Below the pieces are notes generated by a model, which was not told where the DNA came from, ran no database searches, and worked only from the letters and a program-made list of their open reading frames with translations. Shown here piece by piece: positions 54,673 to 64,000 of a stretch of DNA of 64,000 nt (positions are counted from its first letter, which is position 1; each line of letters opens with the position of its first letter). Origin of the DNA: a virus; the IMG/VR virus record IMGVR_UViG_3300027779_000019, positions 1 through 64,000 of that record, one strand, 5' to 3'. Made by a program: the position numbers and the translations under genes.

Positions 54673-55236
54673 ATGGCTACAACATGTGACTTAAGACCCT
54701 TTAGGGATTACAGCGATCATAACGTAATCAATCTCTTTGCGTGGAGCGGTGCCGTGCCTGTCAAGAAGGGGACTTTCGTAAAAGTCGTCCCCGGTTCTGA
54801 AGGACACGGTGGCTGGAAAGCAACTGATGAGATAGAAATGCAAGGCGATGTAGGCGCTGCCTTCACTAATACCGTTTCACAACGGTATGGTGTGGCTGCC
54901 AAAATCACTGCCGCCGTCAACGGAGACGAAGACGACGCTATCGGCATGCTGCTTTACGACGTTAAAGAGACTGATGAGAATGGGGAGAAGCTAGTCTTCA
55001 ACCCTCGGAAGGCTGCCGAGTTATCGGTTGCCTTGAGTGGACAAGCGGTACCGGTTGTTTCAAGAGGCGTATTCCTTTATAAGGGCGTTGACGGAACACC
55101 AGCTGCTGGTGGTAAAGCGTACATTGGTGCAGGAGGACTGCTTAGTGCTACGGTTGGCTCTGCGCCAAACGTGGTAGGATCTTTCCTAGGTGCCAAAGAC
55201 GCCGATAACAATGTTTTGGTTAAACTTTCAATTTAA
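54673..55236 (+). CDS. head decoration-like protein
   Basis: 187 aa, Gly/Ala/Val-rich and beta-strand-like (VKKGTFVKVVPGSEGHGGWK, GQAVPVVSRGVFLYKGVDG), between the scaffold and the major capsid gene, the usual place of a capsid cement protein. A good AGGAGA Shine-Dalgarno precedes it. Confidence 0.7.
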   Translation: MATTCDLRPFRDYSDHNVINLFAWSGAVPVKKGTFVKVVPGSEGHGGWKATDEIEMQGDVGAAFTNTVSQRYGVAAKITAAVNGDEDDAIGMLLYDVKETDENGEKLVFNPRKAAELSVALSGQAVPVVSRGVFLYKGVDGTPAAGGKAYIGAGGLLSATVGSAPNVVGSFLGAKDADNNVLVKLSI

Positions 55237-55256
55237 TTATAAAAGGATATAAAATT

Positions 55257-56378
55257 ATGAATTTAAAACTTAAAAATACACCAGAACAAATTGAACTTAT
55301 CAAAGCTATGGGCTCTAAGGATAGAGCCGTTGCTAGAGAGGCTCAGGAAGCTTTTGCAGCTTTCCTAGGCCCTGTAGTGAGACAGGTTTTGAATCAGGCA
55401 GGCACAACCGGAGCGATCTATAGTGACGTTCCTTTTGATGAGGACGACTCACCGAGTTATCCTTTGGACCTGTATTACGATGAGGGTGACAACTACGTCC
55501 AAACTTGGTCTCAGTCAGTAGCTGGCGGTCTTCCGACCAGCACTGTTGAGGGTATGTCGGAGCTGAAGATTTCTACTTATAGGATCGACAGCGCTGTCAG
55601 TTTCCTCGCCAAGTATGCCCGTCGTGGTCGCTTGGACGTCGTTAGTAAAGGTATCGAGAGAATGGCTCAGGAAGTTCTTGTTAAACAAGAGCGTAATGGT
55701 TGGGCGGTTATCCTTAAGGCTTTGGCCGAGGGTACGACCAGCAGCTTGAGACATGTCGAAGTTGGAACTACAGCTAATGAGTTCCAATTGCATGACCTCA
55801 ATAGGCTTGTGACCAGAGGTCGCAGGATTAATGAGTCGTTCGCAAACGGTACTCCGGACGCTGCTTATAGTAGCGGTGTCACGGACCTTTATGTGAGTCC
55901 TGAGATTATGCAGAACGTGAGAGCGTTCGCTTACCAGCCGATGAATACTCGCGCTGGATCAACAGGTAGTGGATCGGACACAAGCACGTCAGTTCCATTG
56001 CCCGATAATGTTCGTTCTGATATTTACAACGCTGCTGGTACCCAAGAAATCTACGGTATCAACCTTGTTGAAATGAACGAGCTCGGCGTGAGCAAGAAGT
56101 ATAACACTTTGTTTGATACTTTTGCTACTCACACTGATATCAATGGTCCCGGTGGAGCAGACTTTGCTACCGGTACAGACGAGATTCTCGTCGGTATCGA
56201 CAATAGCAAGGGGGCGTTTATTCGTCCGTTGGCACAGAATGCCGATAGTGGGTCTACCTTTACGGCCTCTCCCGATGACCAGTTCAACGCTAGAGCCGAG
56301 AAGATCGGCTTCTACGGTGCTCTCGAAGAGGGTAGGGTTTGTATTGACGCCCGTGCGGTTGTCGGTATCACCATCTAA
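55257..56378 (+). CDS. major capsid protein
   Basis: 373 aa. An N-terminal helical part is followed by IYSDVPFDEDDSPSYPLDLYY, a long spine-like helix (RLDVVSKGIERMAQEVLVKQERN) and a LYVSPEIMQNVRAF segment typical of HK97-fold shells; it ends in a beta strand. Position after decoration and before a strong terminator, and higher-GC, codon-biased DNA, support high expression. Confidence 0.82.
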   Translation: MNLKLKNTPEQIELIKAMGSKDRAVAREAQEAFAAFLGPVVRQVLNQAGTTGAIYSDVPFDEDDSPSYPLDLYYDEGDNYVQTWSQSVAGGLPTSTVEGMSELKISTYRIDSAVSFLAKYARRGRLDVVSKGIERMAQEVLVKQERNGWAVILKALAEGTTSSLRHVEVGTTANEFQLHDLNRLVTRGRRINESFANGTPDAAYSSGVTDLYVSPEIMQNVRAFAYQPMNTRAGSTGSGSDTSTSVPLPDNVRSDIYNAAGTQEIYGINLVEMNELGVSKKYNTLFDTFATHTDINGPGGADFATGTDEILVGIDNSKGAFIRPLAQNADSGSTFTASPDDQFNARAEKIGFYGALEEGRVCIDARAVVGITI

Positions 56379-56402
56379 CAGAGCTCGTCAAGAGATTATA
56401 CG

Positions 56403-56431
56403 AAAGTCCGGCTTCGGCCGGGCTTTTTTTT
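56403..56431 (+). terminator. rho-independent terminator after the capsid gene
   Basis: AGTCCGGC-TTCG-GCCGGGCT with a UUCG tetraloop, then eight T residues. Confidence 0.92.
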
Positions 56432-56454
56432 ATTTCCCATTGAATTTTTCGCTT

Positions 56455-56461
56455 GTGTAAG
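56455..56461 (+). promoter_or_regulatory. late-type motif variant GTGTAAG
   Basis: GTGTAAG, 23 nt before the ATG at 56485, just after the capsid terminator. Confidence 0.4.
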
Positions 56462-56484
56462 CGATAATATAAAGGAACAAGGAT

Positions 56485-56919
56485 ATGAAGAACAAACCTA
56501 CACAAAAAAAGACCGCGGCCTCCAAAAGGAAACCCACAGCTAAAGGAAAAGCTACTTCTAGCGGTAAATTAAAAAAAATGTCTCAAACCCACGGAAAGAA
56601 CGAAACTGTCGAATCTAAGTTCGAGCCTAGAACATTGGATCAAGTATGGGGGGATACAGGGTTAGGAAAATACAACACTCTTGACGAAGATGCATATAGG
56701 GGTAAATTAGACTACATGGCTAAAACGGATCTTCAGGCTCATGCGACTAAGGTGGGACTCGTCCCTATAGACAATAGGTCCACTCTAACCCAAAGACTAA
56801 TGAGGGAGTTCAGAAAACATGCAAACTCTTTTAAGCCTACAAGTCTCAAAGCTTCTAAGCCTATAGCTAAAGACTCTCTTTCTCCGGAAGTAAGAAAAGT
56901 GCTAGACGAAGGTAAATAA
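56485..56919 (+). CDS. basic head-tail region protein, 144 aa
   Basis: The first 40 residues are Lys/Ser/Thr-rich and basic. LDYMAKTDLQAHATKVGLVPIDNRSTLTQRLMREFRKH looks like a small SAP- or HeH-type helical DNA-binding fold. A family seen next to capsid genes in other phages; probably a virion or DNA-binding protein. Confidence 0.55.
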   Translation: MKNKPTQKKTAASKRKPTAKGKATSSGKLKKMSQTHGKNETVESKFEPRTLDQVWGDTGLGKYNTLDEDAYRGKLDYMAKTDLQAHATKVGLVPIDNRSTLTQRLMREFRKHANSFKPTSLKASKPIAKDSLSPEVRKVLDEGK

Positions 56920-56943
56920 ACCTAATTTAGAAATTGTTTTAAT

Positions 56944-56971
56944 AAAGCGCCTTTATGGCGCTTTTTCTTTT
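56944..56971 (+). terminator. rho-independent terminator
   Basis: AAAGCGCC-TTTAT-GGCGCTTT then TTCTTTTT. Confidence 0.85.
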
Positions 56972-57000
56972 TATATTTATGCTATATTTCCTTAGCTAAG

Positions 57001-57007
57001 GTGTAAT
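57001..57007 (+). promoter_or_regulatory. late-type motif GTGTAAT
   Basis: GTGTAAT, 10 nt before the ATG at 57018, between a terminator and the fibre operon. Confidence 0.55.
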
Positions 57008-57017
57008 TCTTTGTAAT

Positions 57018-57395
57018 ATGGCGACTAGTTACAATTTTACTGTTACACAAGGTTCGGAACTAGATGTTCAGTTAAAGGTTACAGACGAAAATGGAGTAGC
57101 TCTAAACTTAAGCGGCTTCGACGTCAGAGGGTCCGTTAAGTATAGGTATAGCGATTCCGCAACTCTGATCGACTTAGATCCAGTTATAGCCACGGGCTCA
57201 AACGGTGACGGTTACATTAGCGGCTTGGTCGACGTCTTTTTAAGTGGGGTACAGACTAAAGCGTTGCCTGTAACTGACGCTTGTTACGATATAGAAAGAT
57301 TTCACGCTGGGTTAGGGGCAGCCTCTCCTAGCGTGATAAAGCTACTAAATGGCAAGTTTAGCATTTACCCCGAAGTAACAACAGCGACGTATTAG
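57018..57395 (+). CDS. fibre-associated structural protein, 125 aa
   Basis: YNFTVTQGSELDVQLKVTDE...LNLSGFDVRGSVKYRYSD and a final KLLNGKFSIYPEVTTATY match small beta-sandwich proteins encoded just before phage tail fibres (BppU-N-like or adaptor). Probably attaches the fibre. 10 bp from the fibre gene. Confidence 0.6.
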   Translation: MATSYNFTVTQGSELDVQLKVTDENGVALNLSGFDVRGSVKYRYSDSATLIDLDPVIATGSNGDGYISGLVDVFLSGVQTKALPVTDACYDIERFHAGLGAASPSVIKLLNGKFSIYPEVTTATY

Positions 57396-57405
57396 GGAGT
57401 AAATT

Positions 57406-60400
57406 ATGCCAGTTATAGTTGATGTAAAAGTTCCATCGAAGGTCACGACCTCAGTCTTAGCTGAGTCTACCAAGACTAGCTCGACTATTACGGTCGGGAG
57501 ACAAGGCCCTCCCGGTGCAGGATTTATAAACGTAGATAATGACACTAAATGGGGACTTACCAAAGCCCTTAGGCCAACTACCTCTGGTGTCTACAGTTTA
57601 GGAACAGACTCTTACCCTTTCGGCGACTTTCATTCTCAAGATGGAAATTTTTACGGAAATTTAAATGTACAGGGTAACGTTAGCATTACCGGAAGCCTTG
57701 GGTTAAGTGGTAATTTTATTATAGGAGACGAGACTACAGATAGCATAACAACTAGAGGAGACCTGTTTGTAGCGGATGATGCATTTTTCTCCGATGACGT
57801 TAATATAACAGGTGACCTAACAACCCGGAACGTATACCCAGAAGCGACCACTACTTACGATTTAGGTTCAGCCGCGAAAAAATGGAATAACATTCACGCC
57901 AAAACAGTTCATATTGACGGAAGCACTTTAATGATGGGTGCAGATGGGGCCCAAGTAAAAGTAGTTAGCAATAGGATTCAATTTCAAGGCAACACATCAA
58001 ATGATGGTGCGTATTTTGTAGGCGATACGTATATTGACGGGGGGACATTTTTTGCTCAAAAAGCTTTTGGGCCACAATTCGAAATACTTAACACTAATTC
58101 TACAAATAGGTATGAATTTGAGCTAGATGATAATGGCCACTTAAATATATCTGGTAACTTAAACGGTTCGGTAAAGTTCAATAATGATCTATTGCCTTCT
58201 TCCAACGGGGGGAACGTAGGTGCCAGTTCGGCGAAGTGGAATTATTCTTATTTTACAACTGGGGTAATAGCTAACACTTTGTCGGTAGGAACTTCCGAAA
58301 ACACAAAGACCTTAAGCGTTGGTGGAGATACGAATATATACGGAGACTTAGATATATACGACGAAAACAACACAAGCAACAAAATTGTTTCTATATACGA
58401 TAGTTCAGACGAAGGGAGAATTGATATTAAAAACGCTGGTTCTACGAAAATTAGACTAGCTTCAAATTCTAATAGTTATTTTAATAATGGAAACCTTGGA
58501 ATAGGAACTTCTTCCCCTTCTGTTAAGCTGGATATAAACTCCAACGATGCAATAAAAATTCCGGTAGGTACCACAGCGCAAAGACCTACTGGTTCCGACG
58601 GTATGATGAGGCTGAATACCACAGCTTCACAATTCGAAGGATACCACGGCGGAAATTGGCACAATTCGAAGGATACCACGGCGGAAATTGGCAGGGGCTG
58701 GGTGGCGTAATAGACGTCGATCAAGACACTTACGTAAGTACGGAGAAAACTTCAGATGATGATGCTTTATATTTTTACACCTCGGGAATAGAGAGGGCAA
58801 AAATAAATAATAATGGAAATGTTTATATAGCTAAAAGCTTTTATACTTCTGGCAGCGCTTATATAGAAAGCGACCTTACTGTTTCAGGCGACTTGAACGT
58901 TAGTGGGAATTTCAATCTTGGAGACTCCACCACCGACAGGATAACAACTCAAGGTGACCTATACGTAAAAGATGACGCTTTCTTTTCGGACGCGGTACAT
59001 ATAACGGGGAACCTAACTGTCGACGGGACAGCTTCGGCGGCTACCCCAAGTTCGAATGGACACTTAACTACAAAGCTTTATGTAGATTCTAGCGACAATA
59101 CGCTAACTACCAATTTAGCGACGACGGGAACTACTCTACAAAATCAAATCACAAGTAACGATTCCGACATAGTAGCATTAAATACAGCAACCGGAAGTTT
59201 ACAAACGCAAACGACAAGTAATGATGGAGATATATCCGCGTTAAATACAGCAACAGGAAGTCTTCAAACTCAAGTTGTAAATAACGACACCGACATATCG
59301 ACTTTGCAAACAGCTACCGGAAGCCTTCAAACGCAAGTCACAAGTAATGATGGAGATATAACTGACCTAAACACTAAGGTTACGAATTTAAGCGGCGACG
59401 CTGTTCTGTTGGCTGGAGGCCAAACTATAGCAGGAAGCAAAACTTTTTCAGACAACACAATTTTTAGCAGCGGCGTAACGGTGTTAGGTACTCTTGGAGT
59501 AAGCGGAAACTTTACATTAGGAGACGACGCAACAGACAGCATAACAACAAGGGGAGATTTATTCGTAGAAGATGATGCGGTTTTCAGTGACGATATGACC
59601 GTTACTGGTAACGCGCGTTTTGTAGGTAATGTTGGTATAGGCGTAGGGTCGGCTACTCCTAGCGCTCAATTGGAGTTGGGTTCTTCAGGAGGATCCGCAA
59701 GATATATAAGATATAAAGACACAGACGGTTCTCCTACTAAGTACAATTACGAACTAGGAGTCCAAAGAGTGGATCAGTCTTGGACGGTGACTCCATCTAC
59801 CCTTCCCGGTGGAAACTCTTTTTCCAGTCCGGCCCTTATTGTTAATAGTGACGGAAACGTTGGAGTAGGTGCAGCGCCTAGTAAAAAGTTCCAAGTTGAA
59901 TCTTCCAGCAGCCAAATCAAACTAACTGACACTGGCCAAAGTGGGAGCAACAGCCAACATGCTATATTTAATTTTAGTGATTCGAGCGATAACTCATTGG
60001 ACATTCTTACGGCTTACGCCGCAGGGACAGCTAACAAAATAACATTATCGCCAGCCGGTTCGACAGCAATGACTTTACTGCAGGGGGGTAAGGTCGGTAT
60101 AGGAGTTAATACTCCCACGCAAACACTTCATGTCGATGGTAATTTGCGTTTAACAGGCGCAATATATGATACAAACAATTCCGCCGGTACCAATGGTCAA
60201 ATTTTAATATCTACCGGATCAGCTATAGATTGGAAGTCCTTGAGCGAGATAACTGGTGTTGATGGAACCGGTACGGCAAACTATATTCCTAAATGGAGTG
60301 ATGCGGATACTATTGGGAATTCCATTATATACGACGATGGAACAAACGTTGGTATCGGGAGCGCTTCGCCATCATACAGACTGGACGTACAGGATTCTTC

Positions 60401-63400
60401 GGATGCGACTTTCAGATTGCAGGCAGGATCGACATCAGACGCTACAATACGACTAGATCAAAACGGAACCCAACAAGCCACTATTGGTTATGATCATAGT
60501 TCCTCTTTATTAAAGTTAAATAATAATAGTAATTTCGGAGGAACCGATCATTTAGTAATTAACTCGGACGGCAACGTTGGTTTAGGAATAACAACCCCAA
60601 GCGTCCAGCTACAAACAAGCGGTGACGTTATAGTCGGCGGTAACCTTACGGTTTCTGGAACTACGTTTACTGTTGACACGTCTAATGTTCTTGTCGAGGA
60701 CCCAGTTCTTCTACTTGCGAAAAACCAGACAGGAGGAGCAGCTTTAGATTCTGGATTCATTGTTGAACGTGGGTCCGACCAAAATGTTGGTTTCATTTGG
60801 GACGAATCCTCGGATCATTTTACGTTCATCAACACGAACGAAATCGCGGACGACAACGACATTACTATAGCCAGCTATGCAAATATAAAAGCCGCAAACG
60901 CTATAGTAGCGGACTTGACTTCCCCTAATGGTTATTTCGATTGGACGAGAAATTCGACTTCGGTAGCGGCTAAAATAACCCAATCTGGAACAGGAGATAT
61001 TTTAAATTTATTTGACGGAGCTTCTAATATTCTCTCCGTCTTGGATGGTGGTAACGTAAAGGCTGTCGGCAACTTTGCTATTGGTGGTGGAGATCCTGTC
61101 GCGACAAAAGGTTTATATATTTTACAGGACGGAGGTACAGTAACTACCGATAGTTACGGGTTACATATATCAAACACAGAAGCAAACGCAGGCCCTAATG
61201 ATATAAAATACGGATTAAGGGTAGATAGCGTTGGAACTCATTGGTCGGGCAACAACGCTAAAACTTACGGCCTATACGTTAGCAATACAGATGGGTATAG
61301 CGGAGCTAGTCAGTCGACTGAAAACTTTGGGGCTTATATAGCGGTCGCCAACGCGAATCCGAATAAAAACTGGGGACTATACGTAACCGGAGAGGATAAA
61401 AGCTATTTTTCCGGTAACGTCGGAATAGGAACAACTGCGCCGACATACAAACTTCAAGTAGTTGGAACTAGTCATTTTAGCAGCAAGCTAATAGCGGCTG
61501 GTAGCGTTGGTATAGGGGTAACTAATCCTTCAGTTTCTCTTGAAGTCGTAGGAACAGATGCAATTAGAGTTCCCGTAGGTACCGACGCACAAAGACCAAC
61601 ACCGGCGGACGGCATGGTCCGCTTGAATACCGACAGTAATCAGTTTGAAGGTTATAGCAATAGTAATTGGCAGGGTCTCGGGGGAGTTATAGATGTAGAC
61701 CAAGACACCTACGTTAGTACAGAAAAAACCACCGATGACGATACTTTATTTTTCTATACCGCCGGAGGGGAAAGAGCAAAGATAGATAACGCAGGTAATA
61801 CTTTCGTTGCCGGAGACCTAACTATTTCAGGAAGCCTTGCGGTAAGCGGGGACTTTACATTAGGAGACACAACAACCGATAAGATAACTACGAGAGGCGA
61901 TCTTTATGTTGAAGATGACGCTTTCTTCGCTGATGCTGTTGAAATAACCGGAAGTTTAACTGTAGATGGTACAGCTTCCGCAGCTACCCCGACTCAAAAC
62001 GGACACCTAACTACAAAGCTTTATGTAGACTCTGCTGATAATACGCTAACTACTAATTTAGCGACTTCAGGAACTACCCTACAAAATCAGATCACTAGTA
62101 ACGATTCCGACATAACGGCGTTAAATGCCGCGACTGGAAGCCTGCAGACTCAAGTTACGAGTAACGACTCTGACATTTCCACGTTAACAACGAATCTCGC
62201 TGCGACCGGTAGCAACCTGCAGGCTCAAATTACTAGTAACGACGGCGACGTATCAGCTTTACAGACAGCTACTGGAAGCTTGCAAACGCAGGTCTCTAGT
62301 AACGATACCGATATTGCGACTATCAATACTAACATTACCAGTCTTAGTGGCGACGCCGTTTTGTTAGCCGGAAATCAAACTATAGCGGGCGATAAAACTT
62401 TTTCAGATGACGTAACGATCTTGGGTGACCTAGCTGTAAGTGGTGATTTTACTTTAGGGGATGCGACAACCGATAAGATTACTACCAGAGGCGACCTTTA
62501 TGTCGAAGATGATGCGGTGTTCAGTGATACTATAAGTGTCACCGGTGTTGCGCATTTCGCTGCGAACGTTGGCATCGGTACAGCTTCTCCTTCTGTGGCT
62601 TTGGATATTTCAGCTACTGACGCCATTAAGATTCCGGTAGGTACAACAGCCCAAAGGCCAGCGACTGCTGATGGTTTGATGCGTCTCAATACCACCACCA
62701 ATCAATTTGAAGGATATCAAAATAGCAACTGGCAGGGACTCGGTGGAGTAATCGATGTTGATCAGGATACTTACGTTAGCACAGAGAAGACTTCTGATGA
62801 TGATACATTATTTTTCTATACTGCGGGTTCGGAGAAAGCGCGTTTAACGTCAGCGGGTCTTTTTGGCATCGGAACTAGCGCGCCGGGATACACTTTAGAA
62901 GTGGCGGCATCTAGCGCGACTTGGTTGTCCAGAATTTACAACACACATGGGGGTGTAGGAAATGGACTACTAGTGCGAGTAGATTCTACTAGCTCGGACG
63001 CTATTTTGTCGGCTTACAGTGCTGGGTCGCATCGTTTTGTTGTTAAGGGCGATGGCAAGGTTGGCATTGGAACATATTCGCCAAGCTATAAACTTCATGT
63101 TGCTGGTGATTATATTTTTGTAGATAGCAATAAGGGTATTCGGTTTGGGGGAAGCTCTCATCAGATTGGTAGAGAAGCCTCAAATGAATTAAGACTTAAG
63201 TCTAGCAACACAACAGGGTTTACGACTTTCTACACAGGTGGCGACACGGAAAAAATGAGGATTCTAGCCGACGGCAAAGTCGGTATTGGGACTACTGCGC
63301 CAAGCTCATTACTGCACATATCCAGCACTTCTCCAGCTTTTTATATTCAGGACTCAGATGCGACTAGTACACATAGTATTACGAGCATGTCGGGGGGGAT

Positions 63401-64000
63401 CAACTTCACTGTCGATACTCGTCAAAGCGATGGGACTTTTGTTAGCACGGATTATCAAATCGTCAAGGATGCAAGTGGAGCCAATTACCAAAGATGGTTT
63501 ACTCAGGGTGCAGAGCGAATGCGGATTATATCTGACGGCAATGTCGGTATAGGAACAGCAACCCCAAGTGCTCAACTCCAAACAACCGGCGACGTTATAG
63601 TCGGAGGCAACCTTACTGTTTCAGGTACGACGTTTACGGTCGATACATCGAACGTTCTTGTCGAAGATCCGGTTCTCTTACTTGCCAAGAATCAAACTGG
63701 TGGAGCGGCTTTGGATGCAGGATTTATCGTCGAGCGTGGCAGTGATACAAACGTTGGGTTTATTTGGGATGAGTCTGCTGATCAATTTGCAGTAATCAAT
63801 ACAACTGAAATAGCCGACGACAATGATATAACTATAGCAAGTTATGCGGCCTTTAAGGCTGGATCTCTGACGACTCCCGGAAATATAACAACTACGGGAA
63901 CAGGAACAATCACATCAGCTTCAAGTCTTACAGCGGGTGGAACCTTATATGTTGATGAAAATATTCGACATACAGCAGACACCAATAATTATATAAACTT
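57406..64000 (+). CDS. giant modular tail fibre, interrupted by a 32-bp tandem duplication, 3' end beyond window
   Basis: The first frame (57406-58710) encodes 434 aa, then stops 18 bp after a perfect 32-bp tandem duplication (58629-58692). With one copy removed the frame continues ...FEGYHGGNWQGLGGVIDVDQDTYVSTE... without a stop to the window end, over 2,180 codons. Modules recur: xxVSGNFxLGDxxTDxITTRGDL (five times), a RLNTxxxQFEGYxxxNWQGLGG block (three), an NDSDIxxLNTATGSLQTQ coiled-coil array (two), a GGNLTVSGTTFTVDTSNVLV block (two) and many GIGTxxPSxKL repeats. It should be a trimeric receptor-binding fibre. The C-terminal chaperone expected for this type would lie outside the window. 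Confidence 0.8.
58629..58692. repeat. 32-bp perfect tandem duplication in the fibre gene
   Basis: Identical copies at 58629-58660 and 58661-58692. Thirty-two is not a multiple of three. The paralogous blocks near 61640 and 62710 of the same gene have a single copy and stay in frame, showing which state is ancestral. Confidence 0.92.
58886..63860 (+). repeat. large internal repeats of the tail fibre
   Basis: A stretch of about 1 kb (58886-59610) recurs at 61833-62550 with the same module order (fibre strand block, coiled-coil array, AVLLAGxQTIAGxKTFSD). A 300-bp block at 60592-60895 recurs at 63560-63850. The DNA copies have diverged but the protein copies remain close. Confidence 0.75.

Noticed and set aside
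54240-54689. 149-aa plus-strand ORF rich in Arg/Leu/Ser
   Set aside because: Plus-one frame of the acidic scaffold region; the composition is what that low-complexity DNA gives in another frame.
1-64000. Phage-encoded RNA polymerase as reader of the GTGTAAT motif
   Set aside because: No single-subunit or multisubunit RNA polymerase gene is seen in this window, so a sigma-factor route is the simpler reading.

Overview
The window is part of a tailed double-stranded DNA phage (Caudoviricetes). It carries a head and packaging module (large terminase, portal, prohead protease/scaffold, decoration protein, major capsid protein, a very long tail fibre), T4-type rIIA/rIIB homologues, PhoH, a RuvB-like AAA+ ATPase, an Api92-like protein and dozens of very small, tightly packed genes. 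There is no integrase or att-like structure. Several encoded proteins look as if they came from, or act on, a Verrucomicrobiota/Lentisphaerota/Planctomycetota-type host: two prepilin-type proteins with an N-terminal FTLxELLVV signature and a C-terminal DGHVE motif, and two secreted proteins with sequence styles I associate with Verrucomicrobiota. The host assignment is an inference.

Layout. (1) 1-20.2 kb, plus strand: small genes, a glycosyltransferase, two 2OG-Fe(II) oxygenase-like proteins, rIIA/rIIB, a possible HhH glycosylase, a ParB-like protein and an Api92-like protein. Many starts lack a Shine-Dalgarno sequence and sit just behind A/T-rich boxes. (2) 20.2-21.0 kb: AT-rich, non-coding, with repeats of TTCATTTAAATATAT. 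(3) 21.0-28.4 kb, plus strand: RuvB-like ATPase, a structured non-coding RNA, tRNA-Cys, a second probable structured RNA, a DUF932-like protein and a Gp88-like protein. (4) 28.4-33.8 kb, minus strand: short early-type operons including a SleB-like cell-wall hydrolase and a ribbon-helix-helix regulator. (5) 34-35 kb: a switch region with a large GC-rich inverted repeat. (6) 35-42.9 kb, mostly minus strand: HldE-type nucleotidyltransferase, GIY-YIG nuclease, a broken FkbM methyltransferase, membrane proteins, glutaredoxin, an HMA-domain protein, two pseudopilins and an MscS-like protein. (7) 42.9-64 kb, plus strand: PhoH, methyltransferase, a sigma-factor-like protein, ERCC4 nuclease, terminase, portal, an FtsZ/tubulin-family GTPase, protease/scaffold, capsid and tail fibre.

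Regulation can be read unusually well. Early units use bacterial sigma70-like promoters (TTGACW, 17-bp spacer, TATAMT). The -10 box lies only 6-11 nt from the start codon, so the mRNAs should be leaderless or nearly so, and the starts share ATGAGAGA or AGTGAGTGAGAG. Seven dispersed elements of about 75 bp, each with two 25-bp dyads spaced 49-51 bp around a GC-rich centre, sit at transcription-unit boundaries just upstream of these promoters, forming terminator-dyad-promoter cassettes. A promoter-terminator-bounded RNA at 22.5 kb exposes an 11-nt loop exactly complementary to the AGTTATGAGAG start sites. A hairpin pair at 30.1 kb has loops complementary to the other leader class. The late half uses a different motif, GTGTAAT, 8-30 nt before start codons, and encodes a sigma-like protein that could read it.

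Two genes are interrupted by perfect tandem duplications: 20 bp in the FkbM methyltransferase and 32 bp in the tail fibre. In both, removing one copy restores the reading frame. They are either phase-variable switches or recent or assembly-level errors.
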